Assembly: GCF_002879855.1 (NCBI RefSeq)
Contig: NZ_PNYB01000009.1
Location: 172,021-236,020 of the forward strand
DNA: 64,000 nt
Source: Trinickia soli
GTDB lineage: Bacteria; Pseudomonadota; Gammaproteobacteria; Burkholderiales; Burkholderiaceae
Direction of reading: 5' to 3'
Part shown: in pieces, positions 9,448 to 19,505 of the stretch
Layout: each line of letters begins with the position of its first letter
Position numbering within the stretch: position 1 is the first letter of the stretch
Translations under genes and position numbers: made by a program
Notes under the pieces: model-generated
Databases searched by the model: none
What the model saw: the letters and a program-made list of their open reading frames with translations, nothing else
What the model was told of the DNA's origin: nothing

Positions 9448-10551
9448 ATGTCCCGACGCATTATTCCCGTCGCCGAGTTCAGTGCGGCGCCCGACGTCAC
9501 CGGCGCGCCTTTCGCTCCGCGCGGGACGCTTGTCGACACGCTCACCAGACCGCTGCGCGATCTGCGCATCTCCGTCACCGATCGCTGCAACTTCCGTTGC
9601 GTCTATTGCATGCCGCGCGCCGTCTTCGACAAGGACTATCCGTTCTTGCCGCACAGCGCCCTGCTTACGTTCGAGGAAATCGAGCGGCTGGCGCGGTTGT
9701 TCGTCGCTCACGGCGTAGACAAGGTTCGGTTGACAGGAGGCGAACCGCTGCTTCGCAAGGACATCGAGCGGCTTATCGAACGGCTCGCCGCTCTGACCAC
9801 ACCTGACGGCAGGCCGCTCGACCTCACCCTGACCACCAACGGCTCACTGCTTGCGCGCAAGGCCCGCAGCCTGAAAGACGCCGGCTTGAGCCGCGTCACG
9901 GTGAGCCTCGACGCGCTCGACGACACGCTCTTCAAGCGCATGAACGACGCGCAATACACGGCCGGTGCCGTGCTCGATGGCATCGAAGCGGCCCAGGCGG
10001 CAGGACTCGCGCCGATCAAGGTCAACATGGTCGTCAAGCGCGGCACCAACGATGGCGAGATTGTGCCGATGGCCCGGCGCTTCAAAGGGTCGGGCATCGT
10101 TCTGCGATTCATCGAATACATGGACGTGGGCACCTCGAACGGCTGGAACATGGCCGAAGTGCTGCCTTCCGCCGAAGTGATCGCGCGCATCGCCGAGCAC
10201 TTCCCGCTTGTACCGCTCGAAGCGCATACACCCTCGGAAACCGCTCAGCGCTGGGGCTATGCAGATGGCGGCGGAGAAATCGGCGTCATCTCGAGCGTGA
10301 CGCGCGCGTTCTGCGGCACCTGCACGCGCGCGCGGCTTTCGACGGAAGGCAAGCTGTACTTGTGTCTGTTCGCTTCGGCGGGACATGATTTGCGTGCGCT
10401 CGTGCGCGGCGGCGCAACCGATGCCGAAATCGCAACGGCCATCGCGCGCATCTGGCATGCGCGCGACGATCGCTACTCGCAGTTGCGCGGCAGCGCCGAT
10501 GCCGCGTCGACCGGCAAGGGGCGCATCGAGATGTCGTACATCGGCGGCTAA
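9448..10551 (+). CDS. moaA: GTP 3',8-cyclase MoaA
   Basis: The 367-residue radical SAM enzyme starts molybdenum cofactor synthesis by turning GTP into 3',8-cyclo-GTP. The N-terminal [4Fe-4S] cluster motif is Cys47-x3-Cys51-x2-Cys54 ([12 protein letters not shown]), followed by the [11 protein letters not shown] motif that binds SAM. The second cluster is in [19 protein letters not shown] plus the later YLCLF cysteine. The protein ends with Gly-Gly, the family's functional tail. The extra 30 residues before the first motif are common in Burkholderia. mobA follows after 16 bases and moeA after that, forming a cofactor operon. Confidence 0.96.
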   Translation: MSRRIIPVAEFSAAPDVTGAPFAPRGTLVDTLTRPLRDLRISVTDRCNFRCVYCMPRAVFDKDYPFLPHSALLTFEEIERLARLFVAHGVDKVRLTGGEPLLRKDIERLIERLAALTTPDGRPLDLTLTTNGSLLARKARSLKDAGLSRVTVSLDALDDTLFKRMNDAQYTAGAVLDGIEAAQAAGLAPIKVNMVVKRGTNDGEIVPMARRFKGSGIVLRFIEYMDVGTSNGWNMAEVLPSAEVIARIAEHFPLVPLEAHTPSETAQRWGYADGGGEIGVISSVTRAFCGTCTRARLSTEGKLYLCLFASAGHDLRALVRGGATDAEIATAIARIWHARDDRYSQLRGSADAASTGKGRIEMSYIGG

Positions 10552-10567
10552 GGCCGAACGCGCCGCC

Positions 10568-11209
10568 ATGACCCACGACTTACGCTCGCGTCTGACGGGC
10601 CTCGTGCTGGCCGGCGGCCGCGGCACCCGCATGGGCGGACTCGACAAGGGACTGCAACTGCTCGCCGGCGAGCCGCTCGCGCTGCGCGCAGCGAAACGCA
10701 TTGCCGGACAAGTCGGCTGCGTGCTGATCAGCGCCAATCGCCACATCGACGAATACAAGCGGCTGGCGGCGCCGTTCCACGCACGCATCGTCGAAGACGC
10801 ATCGTGCGACTTTCCGGGCCCGCTGGCAGGAATCCTGGCCGGCTTACGGGCGACATCCAAAGAACTGCTGCTGTGCGTCCCCTGCGACACGCCCGCTCTG
10901 CCTGACGATCTCGCCGCGCGACTCGTCGACGCACTCGATGCCGCGCAGGCCGACGTGGCCTTCGCCTCTACCACGAACGCCGAAGGACACAGGTGCCCGC
11001 ACCCGGTCGTTGCCGTGATGCGCACCTGCCTTGCCGACGACCTGGCCGCCTGGCTCGATGCCGGCGAACGCAAGGTCCGCACGTGGTACGAACGCCACAA
11101 GAGCGTCCAAGTGCACTTTCAAGACGAGCGCGCGTTTTACAATGCCAATTCCTTGCACGAGCTCGCGGAGCTCGAACGAGCGTTCGGCGTCGAGCCAAAG
11201 CGCAGCTGA
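10568..11209 (+). CDS. mobA: Molybdenum cofactor guanylyltransferase MobA
   Basis: The 213-residue nucleotidyltransferase attaches GMP to molybdopterin to make the guanine dinucleotide cofactor used by DMSO-reductase-type enzymes. The GTP-binding loop GLVLAGGRGTRMGGLDKG spans residues 11 to 28, and the LLLCVPCDTPALPDDLA segment carries the metal-binding aspartate. The ATG at 10568, giving MTHDLRSRLTG, fits the family length of about 200. It sits between moaA and moeA on the same strand. Confidence 0.95.
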   Translation: MTHDLRSRLTGLVLAGGRGTRMGGLDKGLQLLAGEPLALRAAKRIAGQVGCVLISANRHIDEYKRLAAPFHARIVEDASCDFPGPLAGILAGLRATSKELLLCVPCDTPALPDDLAARLVDALDAAQADVAFASTTNAEGHRCPHPVVAVMRTCLADDLAAWLDAGERKVRTWYERHKSVQVHFQDERAFYNANSLHELAELERAFGVEPKRS

Positions 11210-11299
11210 TCAGCCGGCCCAGAGGCGAAACACCCACGCCACGCTCGCGCTGCTATGCTCACGCGGTTCCCGGCTCGCTGCGCCGCGCCCCATTCTTCG

Positions 11300-12628
11300 A
11301 TGACGATTTCCAACGAAATTTCCGGCGCCGCCGCCCCTTCGGCCCCGAACCCGCTTCCCGTCGATACCGCCCGCGCACTGATTCGGCGCGCGGTCACGCC
11401 CGTGGCGATGGTCGAGCGAGTGGCGTTGCGGTCGGCGCTCGGCCGTGTGCTCGCACAGGACATCGTCTCGCCGATCGACGTGCCGGCCCATGACAACGCC
11501 GCGATGGACGGCTACGCGTTCGACGGCGCCGCACTGGCACGTTGCGTCGATTCCAATTCCACGCCGGCGTCGGCGGTTCATGCGCCGTTGACGCTCGCCG
11601 TAGCGGGCGAAGCGCGTGCGGGCCATCCGTTCGAGCGGGTGTGCCGCGCCGGCGAATGCGTCAGGATCATGACGGGCGCGCCGATGCCGTCGGGCTGCGA
11701 TACGGTCGTCGCCCAGGAATTCGTGACGCGCAACGGATCGAGCATCAGCTTCGACGATCAGCACATCGCGCGCGGCGCGAACTGCCGGCGCACCGGCGAA
11801 GACCTGGCGCGCGGCCATCCCGCCCTTGCGGCCGGCCGGGTCCTGCGTCCGGCCGATCTCGGCTTGCTGGCATCGCTCGGAGTCGCCGAAGTACCGGTGC
11901 GCCGGCGCTTGCGCGTCGCATTCTTTTCGACAGGCGACGAACTGCGCTCGATCGGTGAGCCGCTCGAGACAGGATGCGTCTACGATAGCAACCGCTACAC
12001 GTTGTACGCGATGCTGACGCGGATGAACGTCGAAGTACTTGATCTCGGCGTGGTGCGCGACGAGCCCGCAGCGCTCGAGGCTGCATTGCGAGCCGCCTGC
12101 GAGAGCGCCGACGTCGTATTGACGTCGGGCGGCGTATCGGTCGGTGATGCCGATTTCACAGCGCGCATGACCGAAACGTTCGGCGATGTGGCCTTCTGGC
12201 AACTCGCGATGCGCCCGGGCCGCCCGCTGGCGTTCGGCCGCCTGTGGCCGAACGGACGCGATGAGTCTGCTGGCAGCGCGCTGTTCTTCGGGCTACCTGG
12301 CAACCCCGTCGCCGTCATGGTGACGTTCTATCAGCTCGTTCGCGAAGCGCTGGTGACAATGTCAGGCGCAAACGCGGACACACCGCTACAATTTGCCGCC
12401 GAAAGCAGCGTGGCGATCAAGAAGCGTCCCGGACGCACTGAATTTCTACGCGGCATCGCCACGCGCGACGCCGCCGGCAAGTGGAGCGTCGCGGCCACGC
12501 GTTCGCAAGGATCGGGCGTGTTGAGTTCGATGAGCGAAGCGAACTGTTTCATCATCCTCGCCCACGATCAAGCCGATGTCGCCGCGGGAGCACCCGTCGA
12601 CATCATGCCCTTCGACGGGCTCGTCTGA
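11300..12628 (+). CDS. moeA: Molybdopterin molybdenumtransferase MoeA
   Basis: The 442-residue protein inserts molybdate into adenylylated molybdopterin. The domain I signature DVPAHDNAAMDGYAFDGAA, then the PVRRRLRVAFFSTGDEL and DVVLTSGGVSVGDADF motifs of the MoCF-binding domain, and FFGLPGNPVAVMVTF are all present. The start at 11300 gives MTISNEISGAAA and avoids a 15-codon extension lacking family similarity. The partner adenylyltransferase Mog is encoded 40 kb away at 53224, so the pathway is split across the window. Confidence 0.95.
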   Translation: MTISNEISGAAAPSAPNPLPVDTARALIRRAVTPVAMVERVALRSALGRVLAQDIVSPIDVPAHDNAAMDGYAFDGAALARCVDSNSTPASAVHAPLTLAVAGEARAGHPFERVCRAGECVRIMTGAPMPSGCDTVVAQEFVTRNGSSISFDDQHIARGANCRRTGEDLARGHPALAAGRVLRPADLGLLASLGVAEVPVRRRLRVAFFSTGDELRSIGEPLETGCVYDSNRYTLYAMLTRMNVEVLDLGVVRDEPAALEAALRAACESADVVLTSGGVSVGDADFTARMTETFGDVAFWQLAMRPGRPLAFGRLWPNGRDESAGSALFFGLPGNPVAVMVTFYQLVREALVTMSGANADTPLQFAAESSVAIKKRPGRTEFLRGIATRDAAGKWSVAATRSQGSGVLSSMSEANCFIILAHDQADVAAGAPVDIMPFDGLV

Positions 12629-12688
12629 GCGGCGTTCGACGCCCGCTACGGTTTCCAAAAAGCACACTGTCTCTCAACGAGGCTCTCA

Positions 12689-12964
12689 ATGAAAAAACAA
12701 ATCTTGTCGATTGCGCCGGGGCAGACTGCAAAAGCGCTCATCCTCGTATATTTGACCTTCAGTATGCCGATCGTCCTGCTCGGCATCCTCGTCGCGTTTA
12801 TCCGCCACGGGTCAGTCGAACTGAGCACCATCTTCAGCGCGCTGCTGCTCAATGCGATCCTCGGGTTTGTATTGCTGTGGATCGCTTGCCACCTCTACAA
12901 CTGGGTAGCCGGGCGCTTCGGTGGCATCGAAATCGTTCTGTCCGACGTGCCCGAGGAAGCTTGA
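12689..12964 (+). CDS. Small two-helix membrane protein of unknown function
   Basis: The 91-residue product has two hydrophobic segments (about residues 17 to 39 and 46 to 71) and a short basic N-terminus MKKQILSIAPGQTAKA. This suggests an inner-membrane protein with both ends in the cytosol. I do not recognise a named family; the pattern resembles DUF3566-like small membrane proteins. Its stop overlaps the start of the next gene (TGATG), so it is probably co-translated with the acetyltransferase. It lies 60 bases after moeA and could belong to that transcript. Its function is unknown. Confidence 0.75.
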   Translation: MKKQILSIAPGQTAKALILVYLTFSMPIVLLGILVAFIRHGSVELSTIFSALLLNAILGFVLLWIACHLYNWVAGRFGGIEIVLSDVPEEA

Positions 12965-13449
12965 TGAACAACGACACCATTCGCAACACCACGCCGCTCG
13001 ACGTAGCGCCGATGATCGGCCTGATGCGCGAGTTGGCCGAGTACGAGAAGCTCACACATCTGTTCGTCGCGACCGAAGACTCGCTGCACGAGGCCCTGTT
13101 CTCGGCACGGCCGGCGGCTGAAGCGCTTGTGGCCGAGCGCGACGGCCGCGTTGTCGGATATGCGCTTTACTTTCACAATTTTTCGACGTTCTTGAGCCGG
13201 CGCGGCCTTTATCTCGAAGACCTCTACGTGCAGCCCACCCTGCGCGGCAGCGGGCTCGGCACTGCGCTCCTGCGCCGCGTCGCGGCAATCGCGGTCGAGC
13301 GCCAATGCGGACGCTTCGAATGGTCAGTGCTCGACTGGAACCAAAGCGCGATCGATTTCTATACGAAGATGGGCGCCACGGTGTTGCCCGATTGGCGCAT
13401 CGTTCGCGTGACCGACGACGCATTGACGCAACTCGCCAACGCAGCCTGA
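12964..13449 (+). CDS. GNAT family N-acetyltransferase
   Basis: The 161-residue protein has the GNAT fold. The acetyl-CoA-binding motif is YVQPTLRGSGLGTALLRRVAAIA (about residues 88 to 110), preceded by the GLYLEDL strand and followed by EWSVLDWNQSAIDFYTKMGA. This order is typical of diamine/polyamine-type (SpeG/SAT-like) acetyltransferases, but the substrate cannot be read from the sequence. Start codon ATG 12964 overlaps the stop of the small membrane protein. It converges with rmuC. Confidence 0.88.
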   Translation: MNNDTIRNTTPLDVAPMIGLMRELAEYEKLTHLFVATEDSLHEALFSARPAAEALVAERDGRVVGYALYFHNFSTFLSRRGLYLEDLYVQPTLRGSGLGTALLRRVAAIAVERQCGRFEWSVLDWNQSAIDFYTKMGATVLPDWRIVRVTDDALTQLANAA

Positions 13450-13535
13450 CCTGACTGCATGGCTGCCGGCGCAAGGCTCGGGGGCCGTAGCGGGTCCAGC
13501 GCCGCACCGCCCTTCTCCGACTCGATAGGAAGGCC

Positions 13536-15026
13536 TCAAACGTCGGGTTCTTGCAAACCCGCGTAAGCGTCGCCGAGCAAGCCTTCCGTTTGCTCGCCCG
13601 GCAGCGCCTCGACTTCCTTCAGCTTCGTGCTCATGACGCGCGTGCGGCGCTCGGCCGCTTCGATCGAGCGCGTGACTGTTTCGAGTTGCGATTTGGTCTT
13701 CGCCAGGACATCGCCGAACTTGCCGAACTCGGTCTTGACCGCGCCCAGCACCTGCCAGACCTCGCTCGAACGCTTCTCGATCGCGAGCGTGCGAAAGCCC
13801 ATCTGCAAGCTGTTGAGCAACGCCGTCAGCGTCGTGGGCCCGGCGATCGTCACGCGATAGTCGCGCTGCAACTGATCGGTCAGCCCGGGACGACGCAGGA
13901 CTTCCGCATACAACCCTTCGGTCGGCAGGAAGAGCAACGCGAAATCGGTTGTGTGGGGCGGCGCCAGGTACTTTTCCGCGATCGTGCGCGCCTCGCCGCG
14001 CACACGCGCCTCGAGCGCTCGCGACGCTTCGTCGACGGCAACCGGGTCTGCGCGCTCCTGCGCATCGATCAGGCGCTCGTAGTCTTCGCGCGGAAACTTG
14101 GCATCGATCGGCAGCCAGACGGGAGTGGCCGCGCCCTGGCCGTTTCCGCCCTCCGACCGCCCCGGTAATTTGATGGCGAATTCGACGCGCTCTCCGCTCT
14201 TGGGCACGGTCGCGACATTCTTCGCGTATTGATCGGGCGTCAGTATCTGTTCGAGCAGCGCCTCGAGTTGGACTTCGCCCCAGGTGCCGCGCGTCTTCAC
14301 GTTCGTCAGCACCTTTTTCAGGTCGCCTACGCCGGCCGCGAGCGTCTGCATCTCGCCAAGGCCGCGGTGAACCTGCTCCAGACGATCCGACACGAGCTTG
14401 AACGACTCGCCGAGCCGCTGCTCGAGCGTCGCATGCAGCTTTTCGTCGACTGTGCGGCGCATTTCCTCGAGCTTCGTCGCATTGTTCGATTCGATATCCT
14501 TGAGCCGCGCTTCGAGTGTCGCCCGCACTTCGGCGAAGCGCCGATCGTTCGCCTCGATGAGCTGGGCGAGTTGTTGCGCGAGCGTATCGCCGAACCGCTT
14601 GAGGGCCGAGGACTGCTCGTCGCGCGACACATGCGCGTGCCGCTGCAGGCTCTCGCGCATCGCATCGAGCTGCGCGGCGTTCGTTTCGGTGAGTTGCGCA
14701 AGACGCGTCGCAAAGCCGTCGATTTGCTGGTTTTGCACCGTGGCGACGCTCGTCAATTGGGCGGCAAGCGTCTGTTGGAACTGTGCGAAGCCACCGCCCA
14801 GTTCGGCGCGCGAGAGGCGCGACGTTTCGGCGATTTCCCCACGGAGCTCGCGCTCGAGCCGTTCGTAGGCACGAGCCTGCGCCTCGCCCGACGTTTGAAT
14901 GCATTCGCTAAGATCGGCAAGCGCCGCGCGATCGTTCGCGCGTGTCGCACTTCTGACTGCCAGCGCCAGCGCAATCGCCAATACGACAACGGCCAGAGCA
15001 AGCGCCGCAATAAGGATCATCGTCAT
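13536..15026 (-). CDS. rmuC: DNA recombination protein RmuC
   Basis: The 496-residue RmuC family protein is thought to limit inversions between short inverted repeats. An N-terminal membrane anchor (about residues 3 to 24) is followed by a long coiled coil to about residue 210 and then the RmuC nuclease-like domain with GTWGEVQLEALLEQILTPDQY and LPIDAKFPREDYERL. The conserved FLPTEGLYAEVLR and GPTTLTALLNSLQMGFRTLAIEKRS blocks are present. It overlaps the upstream dehydrogenase gene by four bases (15023..15026), so the two are translationally coupled. Confidence 0.93.
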   Translation of the reverse strand: MTMILIAALALAVVVLAIALALAVRSATRANDRAALADLSECIQTSGEAQARAYERLERELRGEIAETSRLSRAELGGGFAQFQQTLAAQLTSVATVQNQQIDGFATRLAQLTETNAAQLDAMRESLQRHAHVSRDEQSSALKRFGDTLAQQLAQLIEANDRRFAEVRATLEARLKDIESNNATKLEEMRRTVDEKLHATLEQRLGESFKLVSDRLEQVHRGLGEMQTLAAGVGDLKKVLTNVKTRGTWGEVQLEALLEQILTPDQYAKNVATVPKSGERVEFAIKLPGRSEGGNGQGAATPVWLPIDAKFPREDYERLIDAQERADPVAVDEASRALEARVRGEARTIAEKYLAPPHTTDFALLFLPTEGLYAEVLRRPGLTDQLQRDYRVTIAGPTTLTALLNSLQMGFRTLAIEKRSSEVWQVLGAVKTEFGKFGDVLAKTKSQLETVTRSIEAAERRTRVMSTKLKEVEALPGEQTEGLLGDAYAGLQEPDV

Positions 15027-16012
15027 GAACGCATGCGTCCCAGGACTTCAGGGTTGATCGGATTGGCCGGCCGGCCCGCATTGGGGCCCTCGCCAAGCGC
15101 GGCAATGAGGTTGTCGGCGGCAAGGTTCGCCATCGCCCGACGCGTGGAATCGGTGGCGCTCGCGATATGCGGCGTCAGGACGACACTGGGCGCCGACAGC
15201 AGCCGCGGATGCACGTTCGGTTCGCCCTCGAATACGTCGAGGCCCGCCGCCGCAATACGCCCCTCGTGCAGCGCCTCGGCCAGTGCCCCATCGTCTACGA
15301 TGCCGCCGCGTGCAATGTTCGTCAGCGTGGCGGTTCGCTTCATCAACGCGAGTTCTGCAGCGCCGATCGTGTGATGGCTCTGCGCGCTGTACGGCACGAC
15401 AAGCACGACGTGGTCGGCCTGCTGCAGCAAGTCCGCTTTCGACAGGTACTGCGCGCCGAGTTCGGCTTCGATCTCAGGCGCTACGCGCGAGCGATTGTGA
15501 TAAACGACGCGCATCGAGAAGCCGCTCGCGCGGCGCGCCAGCGCCTGTCCGATGCGGCCCATCCCGATGATGCCCAACGTGGCCCCGTGGACGTCCGCAC
15601 CAAGAAAACCGTCATAGCGCCAAGCGCCCCACTTGCCCGCGCGCAGCCAGTGCTCGCTCTCGGTCACGCGTCGCGCCGCCGCCATCATCAATGCCCAGCC
15701 GAAATCGGCCGTCGCTTCGTTGAGCACGTCGGGGGTGTTCGTGGCAATGACATTGGCGGCGTTGAACGCGTCGATGTCGAAATTGTTGAAGCCGACGGCC
15801 ATGTTCGCGACCGCGCGCAAGCGCGGGGCCGCCGCGAAGATCGCCGCGCCGATTGGATCGCCAGCCGTCAACGCGCCGTCTTTATCGGCAAGCCTGCGCG
15901 CAAGCTCGTCGGGCGGCAGCGCCGGCCCGTCGTTCCAATCGACGTCGAAGTGCCGCTTGAGACGCTCGACGACATCAGGAAAGATCGGACGCGCGACGAG
16001 AATCTTCTGCAT
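15023..16012 (-). CDS. D-2-hydroxyacid dehydrogenase, glyoxylate/2-ketogluconate reductase type
   Basis: The 329-residue NAD(P)-dependent dehydrogenase contains the Rossmann loop GMGRIG (residues 150 to 155) and the catalytic set Arg235 (NIARGGIVDD), Glu264 (FEGEP) and His282 (LTPHIAS). The closest functional groups are glyoxylate/hydroxypyruvate reductase GhrB and 2-ketogluconate reductase; the substrate is not fixed by sequence. The start MQKILVARPIFP at 16012 is the typical N-terminus, and a longer start at 16027 is less likely. It lies 15 bases after the antiporter gene and overlaps rmuC. Confidence 0.9.
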   Translation of the reverse strand: MQKILVARPIFPDVVERLKRHFDVDWNDGPALPPDELARRLADKDGALTAGDPIGAAIFAAAPRLRAVANMAVGFNNFDIDAFNAANVIATNTPDVLNEATADFGWALMMAAARRVTESEHWLRAGKWGAWRYDGFLGADVHGATLGIIGMGRIGQALARRASGFSMRVVYHNRSRVAPEIEAELGAQYLSKADLLQQADHVVLVVPYSAQSHHTIGAAELALMKRTATLTNIARGGIVDDGALAEALHEGRIAAAGLDVFEGEPNVHPRLLSAPSVVLTPHIASATDSTRRAMANLAADNLIAALGEGPNAGRPANPINPEVLGRMRS

Positions 16013-16027
16013 GAAATGTCTCCGCAA

Positions 16028-17473
16028 TCAAAAAAACAGCCACGTCGTGAGCAGGAACACCGGGATCAACACCGCGCCGGCCCACGCGAGGTAACCGAAA
16101 AAGCCTGGCATGCGTACCCCGCGCGATTCCACGATCGCCTTCACCATGAAGTTCGGTGCGTTGCCGATGTAACTGTTCGCGCCCATGAACACGGCACCGG
16201 CCGAGATGGCCGCGAGCGTCGTGGCGCCGGTGTCCATCAGCGTGTGCGCATCGCCGCCCGAGAGATTGAAAAACACGAGGTACGTCGGCGCGTTATCGAG
16301 AAACGACGACAGGATACCTGTTGCCCAGAAATACATGGCGTCGATGGGGCGTCCCTGCGCGTCGGTCACGAGGTGAAGGACGGGCGCGAACGCGCCGCCT
16401 TCGCCCGCGCGCAACATCATCACGACCGGTGCGATGGTGATGAAGATCGCTGCGAACAGCTTCGCGACCTCCTCGATCGGCGCCCAGTTGAACGCGTTGC
16501 CCGTGCGTGCGGTGCGCGGGGTAATCGCGAGCGAGACGACCGTCAGCCCGAGCAGCGCTGCGTCGCGCACGAGGTTCTGCAGTTCCAAGTGCGCCCCGAG
16601 GACGTCGAATACGATGCCGGGCTTCCATAACCCGCTCATCAAAACGAGTGCGATCACGCACGCGAGCAGGATGAAGTTGCGCTTGCCTTCGATCACGACG
16701 CCGATCGAATCCGGCGACGGATCGAAGGCGGCGCGCTCCTCGCCGCCGCGCCGGTAGTAATAGACGTCGAGCAGATAAAACAGCGTCAGCAACAACGCGC
16801 AGATGAACAGCATCGGCAAAGCAAGGTGACGCGTCGTCCAAAAGAAACTGACGCCATTCAAGAAGCCGAGGAACAGCGGCGGGTCGCCGAGCGGCGAGAG
16901 CGAACCGCCGGCATTGGCCACGAGGAAAATGAAAAAGACGAACACGTGGACGACGTGCCGGCGGTTGTCGTTCGCGCGCAGCAGGGGCCGGATCAGTAGC
17001 ATCGCAGCACCGGTGGTGCCCATGATGCTCGCCAGCGCCGTGCCGAGCGCGAGCAGCGCCGTGTTGACGCGCGGCGAGCCGTGCAGGTTGCCTCGCACGC
17101 AAATGCCGCCGGCAATCGTGTAGAGCGCCGTCAGCAGCACGATGAACGGCACGTATTCGGTGACAATGGCGTGCGAGAACGCGAGCCCCGCGGCGCGTGG
17201 CCCGAACGCATAGGCAAACGGCGCGAGGAAGGCGACCGCCCAGGCGCACGCGATCTTGCCGAAATGGCGATGCCAGAACGCAGGCGAGACAAGCGGCAGC
17301 ACCGCGATCGAGAACAAGATGCCCGCGAACGGTAACGTCCAGCGAAATCCGAGCGCCGCGCCGTCGGGCATCGCCGCCGTCGAGGCCGAAGCGGAGGACG
17401 CCCAACTTGCTATCGTCAATGCAAAAGCAATCACCGCCGCCTTGCGCGAGCACGCGGCCCATCGTTGAATCAT
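16028..17473 (-). CDS. Sodium:proton antiporter, NhaD/CitMHS-like
   Basis: The 481-residue inner-membrane protein has about a dozen hydrophobic segments, a cleavable-looking N-terminal stretch and the family motifs LGTALASIMGTTGAAMLLIRP, NAGGSLSPLGDPPLFLGFL and SSFLDNAPTYLVFF, with a final GNAPNFMVKAI block. These are the two substrate loops of the ion-transporter (IT) superfamily. Annotators usually name this Burkholderia protein a Na+/H+ antiporter; transport of an organic anion is possible. The start at 17473 gives MIQRWAACSRKAA. It lies between the lutC-like gene and the dehydrogenase, all leftward. Confidence 0.85.
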   Translation of the reverse strand: MIQRWAACSRKAAVIAFALTIASWASSASASTAAMPDGAALGFRWTLPFAGILFSIAVLPLVSPAFWHRHFGKIACAWAVAFLAPFAYAFGPRAAGLAFSHAIVTEYVPFIVLLTALYTIAGGICVRGNLHGSPRVNTALLALGTALASIMGTTGAAMLLIRPLLRANDNRRHVVHVFVFFIFLVANAGGSLSPLGDPPLFLGFLNGVSFFWTTRHLALPMLFICALLLTLFYLLDVYYYRRGGEERAAFDPSPDSIGVVIEGKRNFILLACVIALVLMSGLWKPGIVFDVLGAHLELQNLVRDAALLGLTVVSLAITPRTARTGNAFNWAPIEEVAKLFAAIFITIAPVVMMLRAGEGGAFAPVLHLVTDAQGRPIDAMYFWATGILSSFLDNAPTYLVFFNLSGGDAHTLMDTGATTLAAISAGAVFMGANSYIGNAPNFMVKAIVESRGVRMPGFFGYLAWAGAVLIPVFLLTTWLFF

Positions 17474-17525
17474 GAACTTCCTTTTGAATTGGGAACGCGC
17501 GCAGCGCAACTGCGCGCGCCTGGGT

Positions 17526-18197
17526 TCAAGCGCCGCGCACGACAATCGCATGGACCCGGTACGGGCCGTGCGCGCCGAGCACGATCGTCTGCTCGATGTC
17601 GCCGGTGCGCGAGGGCCCGGACACGAAGTTGACGGCGCGCGGCAGCTCGCCGCGCTCGCTGCGCATCAGGGCGAATGCCTCTTCGTGGCCCGCCACGATG
17701 CGCGAAGCGGGCACGACCGCGATATGGGTCTCGGGCAGCAACGCCATCGACGACTCGGTTTCGGGCCCCGACAGCAGCACGAGCGAGCCCGTCTCGGCTG
17801 TCGCGCAAAAGCACCCGGTCAAGCCGACGAGATCGCTGTTTTGAGGCTTGCGAAACTCGACGGCCACGCCCGCCTGCTCCCACGGCAGCGCCGCCAGCGT
17901 GGCCCAGGCCACCGCCTTCGCAGGTAGCCCCAACTGCGCCAGATAGCGTGCGGCCGCGGCCGGCACTTCCTCAATCGTTTCGACCTGATCGACCGTGCTC
18001 GCCATGAGCCGCGCTTCATCGATGAAACGCGCCGTGAGACTTTCGGGATCGGTAGGCAGCTCAGGACGTGGCCCCACCGGGTGATGCTTCAGGTAATCGG
18101 CCACCGCTTCATGCTCGGCGGCCCCGGGCTCGGCCGGCCGCCCGGACGCCGCACGAATGCGCGCCAGGATATTGCGCCGCGCCGCCGATGTGTCCAT
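17526..18197 (-). CDS. lutC: LutC/YkgG family (LUD domain) protein, orphan
   Basis: The 223-residue protein has a LUD domain as in LutC, a component of the LutABC lactate oxidation complex. Visible motifs are GCFCATAETGSLVLLSGPE, HIAVVPASRIV and NFVSGPSRTGDIEQTIVLGAHGP, the usual C-terminal signature. The start MDTSAARRNILARIRAASG at 18197 matches the family N-terminus. The lutA and lutB partners normally beside it are absent here; the neighbours are pncB upstream and the antiporter 52 bases downstream. It may work with LutAB encoded elsewhere or have another role. Confidence 0.87.
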   Translation of the reverse strand: MDTSAARRNILARIRAASGRPAEPGAAEHEAVADYLKHHPVGPRPELPTDPESLTARFIDEARLMASTVDQVETIEEVPAAAARYLAQLGLPAKAVAWATLAALPWEQAGVAVEFRKPQNSDLVGLTGCFCATAETGSLVLLSGPETESSMALLPETHIAVVPASRIVAGHEEAFALMRSERGELPRAVNFVSGPSRTGDIEQTIVLGAHGPYRVHAIVVRGA

Positions 18198-18308
18198 TGC
18201 GTTCCCCTGAAACCGAATGAACTGCCGATTATACGGACGTTCTTTTTTGGGATACATCGGCCGTTCGGCCAAAGAAAGATCGCAAAGCCACGGCCCGATC
18301 CGACTTGC

Positions 18309-19505
18309 TCAATCAGGCGTGTCCTCGAGGGGCGTCTCGATCCCGAAAACCTGCCGCAGATAGGCGAGATAGGCTTTGTCGTCGCACATGTTCTTACCCG
18401 GCGAATCGGACAGCTTGGCAACGGGTTGGCCATTGCACCGGACCATCTTGATCACGATCTGCAGCGGGCTGTAGCCGAGATCGTTGGTCAGGTTCGTGCC
18501 GACGCCGAATGCGAGCCGACAGCGCCCGCGAAAACGCTCGTAGAGCTGAAGCACTTTTGGGATGTCGAGCGCGTCGGAGAAGACGAGCACCTTCGTGCGC
18601 GGGTCGCAGCGGTTCTTTTCGTAATGGCTCAGCAACTGCTCGCCCCATTCGAACGGGTCGCCCGAATCGTGGCGCGCGCCGTCGAACAGTTTGCAGAAGT
18701 ACATGTCGAAGTCGTTCAGGAACGCCTTCATGCCGTAGACGTCCGACAGGGCGATGCCGAGATCGCCGCGATACTCTTTCGCCCAGACTTCGAAGCCGTA
18801 TGTTTGCGAATCGCGCAGGCGCGGCCCCAGCGCCTGGCACGCCTGCAGGTACTCGTGCGCCATCGTGCCGAGCGGCGTCAGGTCGTGCTTCTTCGCATAA
18901 AACACGTTGCTCGTGCCCGCGAACTGTTCGCCGATGCCCGTCATCAGCGTGAGAATCACTTCTTCATGCCAGCGCTTCGAGAAGCGCCGGCGCGTGCCGT
19001 AATCGGCAATCTTGCAATCGGCGAACTCGGGGCGAGCGCCCAGCAGCGCGATCTTTTCGGCGAGCCGCTCGCGCCCGCCCGCGTAGTCGGGCTCACGCTG
19101 CGTATTGCGGAAGTAGACCTCGTTGACGATCGCGAGCACGGGGATTTCGAACAGGATCGTGTGCAGCCACGGCCCTTTGATCGAGATCTCGATTTCGCCG
19201 TTGCCCTTGGGCGATTCTTCGATCGAGATGTACTTCTCGCTCAAATGAAACAGCGCGAGGAAATCGACGAAATCGCTCTTGATGAAGCGCATTCGCCGCA
19301 GGTAATCGAGTTCGTCGTCGGTGAAGCGCAGTTCGCAAAGCTGGCGCACTTCGTTGCGGATCTCCGCGACGTACGGCGCCAACTGAACGTTCGGCGTGCG
19401 GCAGCGAAAGCGGTATTCGACAGCCGCCGCGGGAAACTGATGCAGCACGACCTGCATCATCGTGAACTTGTAGAGATCAGTATCGAGCAGCGAAGTGATG
19501 ATCAT
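18309..19505 (-). CDS. pncB: Nicotinate phosphoribosyltransferase PncB
   Basis: The 398-residue enzyme makes nicotinate mononucleotide from nicotinate and PRPP in NAD salvage. The N-terminus [20 protein letters not shown] is diagnostic. Further motifs include the phosphorylated-histidine region [23 protein letters not shown] and [21 protein letters not shown]. The length matches E. coli PncB (about 400). The start at 19505 is chosen over an upstream one at 19541 that adds 12 atypical residues. It is divergent from fdxA. Confidence 0.96.
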   Translation of the reverse strand: MIITSLLDTDLYKFTMMQVVLHQFPAAAVEYRFRCRTPNVQLAPYVAEIRNEVRQLCELRFTDDELDYLRRMRFIKSDFVDFLALFHLSEKYISIEESPKGNGEIEISIKGPWLHTILFEIPVLAIVNEVYFRNTQREPDYAGGRERLAEKIALLGARPEFADCKIADYGTRRRFSKRWHEEVILTLMTGIGEQFAGTSNVFYAKKHDLTPLGTMAHEYLQACQALGPRLRDSQTYGFEVWAKEYRGDLGIALSDVYGMKAFLNDFDMYFCKLFDGARHDSGDPFEWGEQLLSHYEKNRCDPRTKVLVFSDALDIPKVLQLYERFRGRCRLAFGVGTNLTNDLGYSPLQIVIKMVRCNGQPVAKLSDSPGKNMCDDKAYLAYLRQVFGIETPLEDTPD

